Shown here in pieces: positions 58,060-64,000 of a stretch of 64,000 nucleotides of DNA (within the stretch, counting starts at the first letter, position 1; the number at the start of each line of letters is the position of its first letter). A program made the translations under genes and the position numbers. The notes under the pieces were generated by a model. It searched no databases, was not told where the DNA came from, and worked only from the letters and a program-made list of their open reading frames with translations. Source of the DNA: Baylisascaris procyonis (Eukaryota > Nematoda > Chromadorea > Rhabditida > Ascarididae); the NCBI GenBank assembly GCA_037389465.1, contig JAZARR010000185.1:1-64000 (forward strand). Direction: 5' to 3'.

Positions 58060-58135
58060 AAAGAACAAATTTTATCTAAATCGGTTAGTGGGTAAATATG
58101 TGGAATGACTGACAAACATAAAAGTCACAATATGT
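58060..58135 (+). repeat. Possible degenerate dispersed repeat, partner of 21.3 kb
   Basis: aacaaattttatctaaatcg, then gttagtgggtaaatatgtgg and gactgacaaacataaaagtc. It shares the aaattt.a.ctaa core and a trailing acagac/gacaaac-type end with 21.3 kb. Confidence 0.3.
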
Positions 58136-58302
58136 AATTTTTGCACCGCTAAAACGAACAAAACTTTCGCGCATAACATCTAATGCTCGCATAATCTTTG
58201 CTTAGCTGATTGATCTTTGCTGATTGATATCTTTCTAGCATGCCCATTATAATGTCAGTAGCGAAAATTACTATATATAATCACTTGTGTAAATTTATAT
58301 TT

Positions 58303-58403
58303 TCAAAGTTCATGTCTGTGGGCGTATGTGTCTGTCTGTCTATCTGTCTGTGTGGTAGTTTCCACTCGAGAACCACTGAAGTGAACTGTAGGTACTTAAA
58401 AGA
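58303..58403 (+). repeat. Degenerate dispersed repeat (ATGTCTG..GCGTATGT type)
   Basis: Reads atgtctgtgggcgtatgtgtctgtctg, a TCTG-rich run, then agtttccactcgagaaccac. The same motifs in the same order, with substitutions, occur at 1115-1180, so these are probably two old copies of one dispersed repeat. Confidence 0.45.
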
Positions 58404-60392
58404 ATTCTGATATATCAACCTCAAAAGGAATTATAATCAACTGAAGAATTCAGAAATTTGCATATATTTTAAATCGGCCGGATTTTCAACACAGACGATT
58501 CGAGTCGCAAAAAAAAACTCCATATTTTACTGATAATTCGTGCTAATATGTTTGGATCATTGAAGAATTAAGTGCGCATTATTTGCATATTTTATCTGTG
58601 AAAGCAATAGAAAAGAAATAGAGAGGAGGAAATAGAAAAGAGGAAATGCCTAATTCGTTGAAACTTTTTCGGTAGTTCCCTAATCTTTTTTTATGTCTCT
58701 TCTTATTGCTTATTATTATCATTTTTATTATTTATTTCTTTAGTTTCAGCCGATTCACTCAATATTACTGCATATTTTTCTTTCAAACTGGCTTCTAACT
58801 TTTTTTTTTTGACTGTAGCTATTATCTTCCATTCGTTTAATTTGCTACCTTTACAGTGTCGAATCCTTAACTCATTCTTCTTTCTCATACCGCTTATACT
58901 ACTCTAACCTCTAGGCATCATTTAATCGATGCTTCTTTATTTACATATTTATTTATTTTACATTATGGTTAATGATGAAATATGCTAAAATGTTGAATAA
59001 ATTATTGTTACTGCGTTAAGATGTTCATCAACAACAACATTAATTTGCCTTGATTTTAAACACTCAAATTTAGAAAAAAAAAATTAAAACTTAAACAAAC
59101 AAAGAGTAAAATTCATTCCAATTGTGTACATATATCGTAAACAATTCGTTATCGTATATACTTTTTTAAATCGTTTAAATATGACACAGCAAAACATTCT
59201 TGATTGTTACTTAATGTTGACATCTTTTAGTCAAAACTTTCATGCTTGAAATACTCTTCGAATATTGACGTCAGCAATGTTTATGTGCTTTTTGCTTCTT
59301 TTCCACATTCCATCTATTGAAAAATTAATGCAAGATAACAATCTACGATTGCTGTAAACATCATACACGTTGTACAAATGTTTCGATGAAGTTAAGTTGC
59401 TTCAGATGAGAATCATTAGTTAGAAAATTTGGTGCGTAATAATTATTCTTTACCTCCTACACCTCCCTCTTTCCATCTTCTCCCATCCCCCCTCACTTTC
59501 TTCTCATCTCTTTCGAGAGCGAATTTCATTGACGCTTTCTGTTTGCTGACCACATTAGATACTCAGAAAAGTATTCCAGTTAATTTTCGAATAAAATATG
59601 CGGATAGTGCTTCAAAGACATCGTAGGCGCTTCACCCTCAGGTCAAACTTCAGCTTCCTAACGATAAGTTAAATTCGCCTTTACAGTAGTCCAACAGGAT
59701 ACTCTCCTTTCCTTTTTCAGTATATTTTCAGCCCATTTCTCTGTCCTCTCCAGTTTCTTCCTCTTATGAACAGTTTTTTTTTTCGGTTCAAGAACGCCAC
59801 ATCGAAAGCTACAAACAGTAGTTTAAAGCACAGCAAAAAACAAATGCGTAGTTTATTGCCTCATTGCAATTTGTTTAACGCAGAGTGTTATGGACAGTGT
59901 TTGTTTAACGCAGAGTCGTGAATTATAGTAACTCTCAACTAGAGGTATCACTCCCTCTCCACAATTTTTCTTACTCTTCTTTGAATCCCACCCCCCCCCT
60001 TTGTTTCCTGGAATTTCTACGAAAACCTGTTATCAATTTTGGTCCTGATAACATCCTGTTCGCTTACAGCACACAATTAGCTAAAATCCATTCGTCCTTA
60101 ATTTCATCATTTAACTCAACCAAAAGCAAACTACCGACAAAGTGCTTCTTTCCACAAATTTCACGGCTTCTATAAAAATAACATTTCACATCATTTCACA
60201 AATATTTTATAAACTCATCAACAAATTTCTACCTCACACGATTCGATGAGAACATATTTGAACTCAGAATTTCTTAATAATCTAATAATTAAGTACTATA
60301 TTCGATTTTGCTTTCTTTTTTTATTTATTTTATTAATCCGCTGAAATTTTTTTCAATATTTTCATTGCAAAGTATAAGTCATGATTGTATCA

Positions 60393-63300
60393 CATCATCG
60401 GACATCAAACATGAACTTCTCAGACATTGGACATCAATTTGTCAGACATCAAATATGAATTTATCGGACATCAAATATGAATTTGTCGGACATCAAATAT
60501 GAATTTGTCGGACATCAAATATCAATTTATCGGACATCAAATATGAATTTGTCGGACATCAAATATGAATTTGTCGGACATCAAATATGAATTTGTCGGA
60601 CATCAAATATGAATTTGTCAGACATCAAATATGAATTTGTCGGACATCAAATATGAATTTATTGGACATGAAATATGAATATGTCGGACATCAAATATGA
60701 ATTTATCGGACATCAAATATGAATTTGTCGGACATCAAATATGAATTTATCGGACATCAAATATGAATTTGTCGGACATCAAATATGAATTTGTCGGACA
60801 TCAAATATGAATTTGTCGGACATCAAATATGAATTTATTGGACATCAAATATGAATTTGTCGGACATCAAATATGAATTTATCGGACATCAAATATGAAT
60901 TTATCGGACATCAAATATGAATTTGTCGGACATCAAATATGAATTTGTCGGACATCAAATATGAATTTGTCGGACATCAAATATGAATTTGTCGGACATC
61001 AAATATGAATTTGTCGGACATCAAATATGAATTTGTCGGACATCAAATATGAATTTGTCGGACATCAAATATGAATTTGTCGGACATCAAATATGAATTT
61101 ATCGGACATCAAATATGAATTTGTCGGACATCAAATATGAATTTATCGGACATCAAATATGAATTTATCGGACATCAAATATGAATTTGTCGGACATCAA
61201 ATATGAATTTGTCGGACATCAAATATGAATTTATCGGACATCAAATATGAATTTATCGGACATCAAATATGAATTTATCGGACATCAAATATGAATTTAT
61301 CGGACATCAAATATGAATTTGTCGGACATCAAATATGAATTTGTCGGACATCAAATATGAATTTGTCGGACATCAAATATGAATTTGTCGGACATCAAAT
61401 ATGAATTTGTCGGACATCAAATATGAATTTATCGGACATCAAATATGAATTTATCGGACATCAAATATGAATTTGTCGGACATCAAATATGAATTTATCG
61501 GACATCAAATATGAATTTGTCGGACATCAAATATGAATTTGTCGGACATCAAATATGAATTTGTCGGACATCAAATATGAATTTGTCGGACATCAAATAT
61601 GAATTTGTCGGACATCAAATATGAATTTGTCGGACATCAAATATGAATTTGTCGGACATCAAATATGAATTTATCGGACATCAAATATGAATTTATCGGA
61701 CATCAAATATGAATTTGTCGGACATCAAATATGAATTTGTGGGACATCAAATATGAATTTGTCGGACATCAAATATGAATTTGTCGGACATCAAATATGA
61801 ATTTGTCGGACATCAAATATGAATTTATCGGACATCAAATATGAATTTATCGGACATCAAATATGAATTTGTCGGACATCAAATATGAATTTATCGGACA
61901 TCAAATATGAATTTATCGGACATCAAATATGAATTTGTCGGACATCAAATATGAATTTGTCGGACATCAAATATGAATTTATCGGACATCAAATATGAAT
62001 TTGTCGGACATCAAATATGAATTTATCGGACATCAAATATGAATTTATCGGACATCAAATATGAATTTGTCGGACATCAAATATGAATTTATCGGACATC
62101 AAATATGAATTTATCGGACATCAAATATGAATTTATCGGACATCAAATATGAATTTGTCGGACATCAAATATGAATTTGTCGGACATCAAATATGAATTT
62201 ATCGGACATCAAATATGAATTTGTCGGACATCAAATATGAATTTGTCGGACATCAAATATGAATTTGTCGGACATCAAATATGAATTTGTCGGACATCAA
62301 ATATGAATTTGTCGGACATCAAATATGAATTTGTCGGACATCAAATATGAATTTATCGGACATCAAATATGAATTTATCGGACATCAAATATGAATTTGT
62401 CGGACATCAAATATGAATTTATCGGACATCAAATATGAATTTATCGGACATCAAATATGAATTTGTCGGACATCAAATATGAATTTGTCGGACATCAAAT
62501 ATGAATTTATCGGACATCAAATATGAATTTGTCGGACATCAAATATGAATTTATCGGACATCAAATATGAATTTATCGGACATCAAATATGAATTTGTCG
62601 GACATCAAATATGAATTTGTCGGACATCAAATATGAATTTATCGGACATCAAATATGAATTTATCGGACATCAAATATGAATTTGTCGGACATCAAATAT
62701 GAATTTGTCGGACATCAAATATGAATTTGTCGGACATCAAATATGAATTTGTCGGACATCAAATATGAATTTGTCGGACATCAAATATGAATTAATCGGA
62801 CATCAAATATGAATTTATCGGACATCAAATATGAATTTGTCGGACATCAAATATGAATTTATCGGACATCAAATATGAATTTATCGGACATCAAATATGA
62901 ATTTGTCGGACAACAAATATGAATTTGTCGGACATCAAATATGAATTTATCGGACATCAAATATGAATTTGTCAGACATCAAATATGAATTTGTCGGACA
63001 TCAAATATGAATTTGTCGGACATCAAATATGAATTTATCGGACATCAAATATGAATTTATCGGACATCAAATATGAATTTGTCGGACATCAAATATGAAT
63101 TTGTCGGACATCAAATATGAATTTGTCGGACATCAAATATGAATTTGTCGGACATCAAATATGAATTTATCGGACATCAAATATGAATTTATCGGACATC
63201 AAATATGAATTTGTCGGACATCAAATATGAATTTATCGGACATCAAATATGAATTTATCGGACATCAAATATGAATTTGTCGGACATCAAATATGAATTT

Positions 63301-64000
63301 ATCGGACATCAAATATGAATTTGTCGGACATCAAATATGAATTTGTCGGACATCAAATATGAATTTATCGGACATCAAATATGAATTTGTCGGACATCAA
63401 ATATGAATTTATCGGACATCAAATATGAATTTATCGGACATCAAATATGAATTTGTCGGACATCAAATATGAATTTATCGGACATCAAATATGAATTTAT
63501 CGGACATCAAATATGAATTTGTCGGACATCAAATATGAATTTGTCGGACATCAAATATGAATTTGTCGGACATCAAATATGAATTTGTCGGACATCAAAT
63601 ATGAATTTATCGGACATCAAATATGAATTTATCGGACATCAAATATGAATTTGTCGGACATCAAATATGAATTTATCGGACATCAAATATGAATTTATCG
63701 GACATCAAATATGAGTTTGTCGGACATCAAATATGAATTTATCGGACATCAAATATGAATTTATCGGACATCAAATATGAATTTGTCGGACATCAAATAT
63801 GAATTTATCGGACATCAAATATGAATTTGTCGGACATCAAATATGAATTTGTCGGACATCAAATATGAATTTATCGGACATCAAATATGAATTTGTCGGA
63901 CATCAAATATGAATTTATCGGACATCAAATATGAATTTATCGGACATCAAATATGAATTTATCGGACATCAAATATGAATTTGTCGGACATCAAATATGA
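60393..64000. repeat. 22-bp minisatellite array, about 164 copies, open at the window end
   Basis: Consensus unit GACATCAAATATGAATTT plus (G/A)TCG, 22 bp, in unbroken register from about 60397 to 64000. The first three or four units are the most diverged (e.g. aacttctcagacattgg); later ones differ almost only at one G/A position. Rare private variants occur (tgtggg at 61739-61743, attaatcgg at 62793, caacaaat at 62911, atgagttt at 63714). 22 is not a multiple of 3 and stops occur, so it is non-coding. It continues past the window. Confidence 0.98.

Larger units (their letters stand above)
56550..60392. other. Upstream flank of the ARF-GEF gene, no recognised gene
   Basis: Expected to hold the promoter; no TATA or initiator can be assigned with confidence. 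Contains degenerate dispersed repeats at 58.06-58.40 kb, a homopyrimidine tract at 59448-59515, a nine-C run near 59990, and several short unrecognised ORFs (plus strand 56834-57079, 57088-57381, 57606-57833; minus strand 58703-58888, lysine-rich). The minisatellite begins at its far end. Confidence 0.5.

Noticed and set aside
60308..60502. Plus-strand ORF running into the minisatellite
   Set aside because: It only remains open through the first few repeat units; the 22-bp unit shifts frame each copy and introduces stops.
60393..64000. CRISPR array
   Set aside because: Repeats are contiguous without spacers and the window is eukaryotic; this is a minisatellite.

Overview
This is a eukaryotic, AT-rich (roughly two-thirds A+T by eye) genomic window dominated by one large split gene on the minus strand. 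Splice acceptors are short TTTCAG/TTGCAG-type sites without a long polypyrimidine tract. Together with the very gene-poor layout and dispersed retroelement scraps, this suggests an invertebrate, most likely a nematode with long introns. That placement is inference; no species-diagnostic sequence such as rRNA or a spliced-leader gene was seen.

The central 31 kb (56535 down to 25379, minus strand) is a complete gene for the large brefeldin-A-inhibited ARF guanine-nucleotide exchange factor (BIG1/BIG2 = ARFGEF1/2; C. elegans agef-1; yeast Sec7 group). I reconstructed 34 coding exons by hand. Every junction has GT..AG ends, all phases match, and the 4,995 nt join into one open frame of 1,664 codons plus stop. 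The protein carries, in order, DCB, HUS (with the HUS box), the catalytic Sec7 domain (about residues 544-735, glutamic finger E644), and the HDS1-4 helical repeats to the C-terminus. The protein would activate ARF1-class GTPases at the trans-Golgi network and endosomes.

The introns hold several non-coding items. These are the 3' end of a Ty3/gypsy-like LTR retrotransposon (pol tail plus one LTR) in intron 8, a degenerate 22-bp tandem array in intron 12, an (AT)n microsatellite in intron 17, a perfect 32-bp tandem duplication in intron 24, and a possible in-frame 48-nt cassette exon in intron 9.

The region downstream of the gene (1-25378) contains no gene I can support. It has a frameshifted LINE reverse-transcriptase remnant at about 18.2-18.5 kb, a few degenerate dispersed repeats, short tandem duplications, poly-pyrimidine/poly-purine tracts and one weak 74-codon ORF. 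The region upstream of the gene (56546-60392) also lacks a recognisable gene. From about 60393 to the window end lies a 3.6-kb, about 164-copy, 22-bp minisatellite in perfect register that continues beyond the window. Two single-base unit variants alternate there in an imperfect higher-order pattern.
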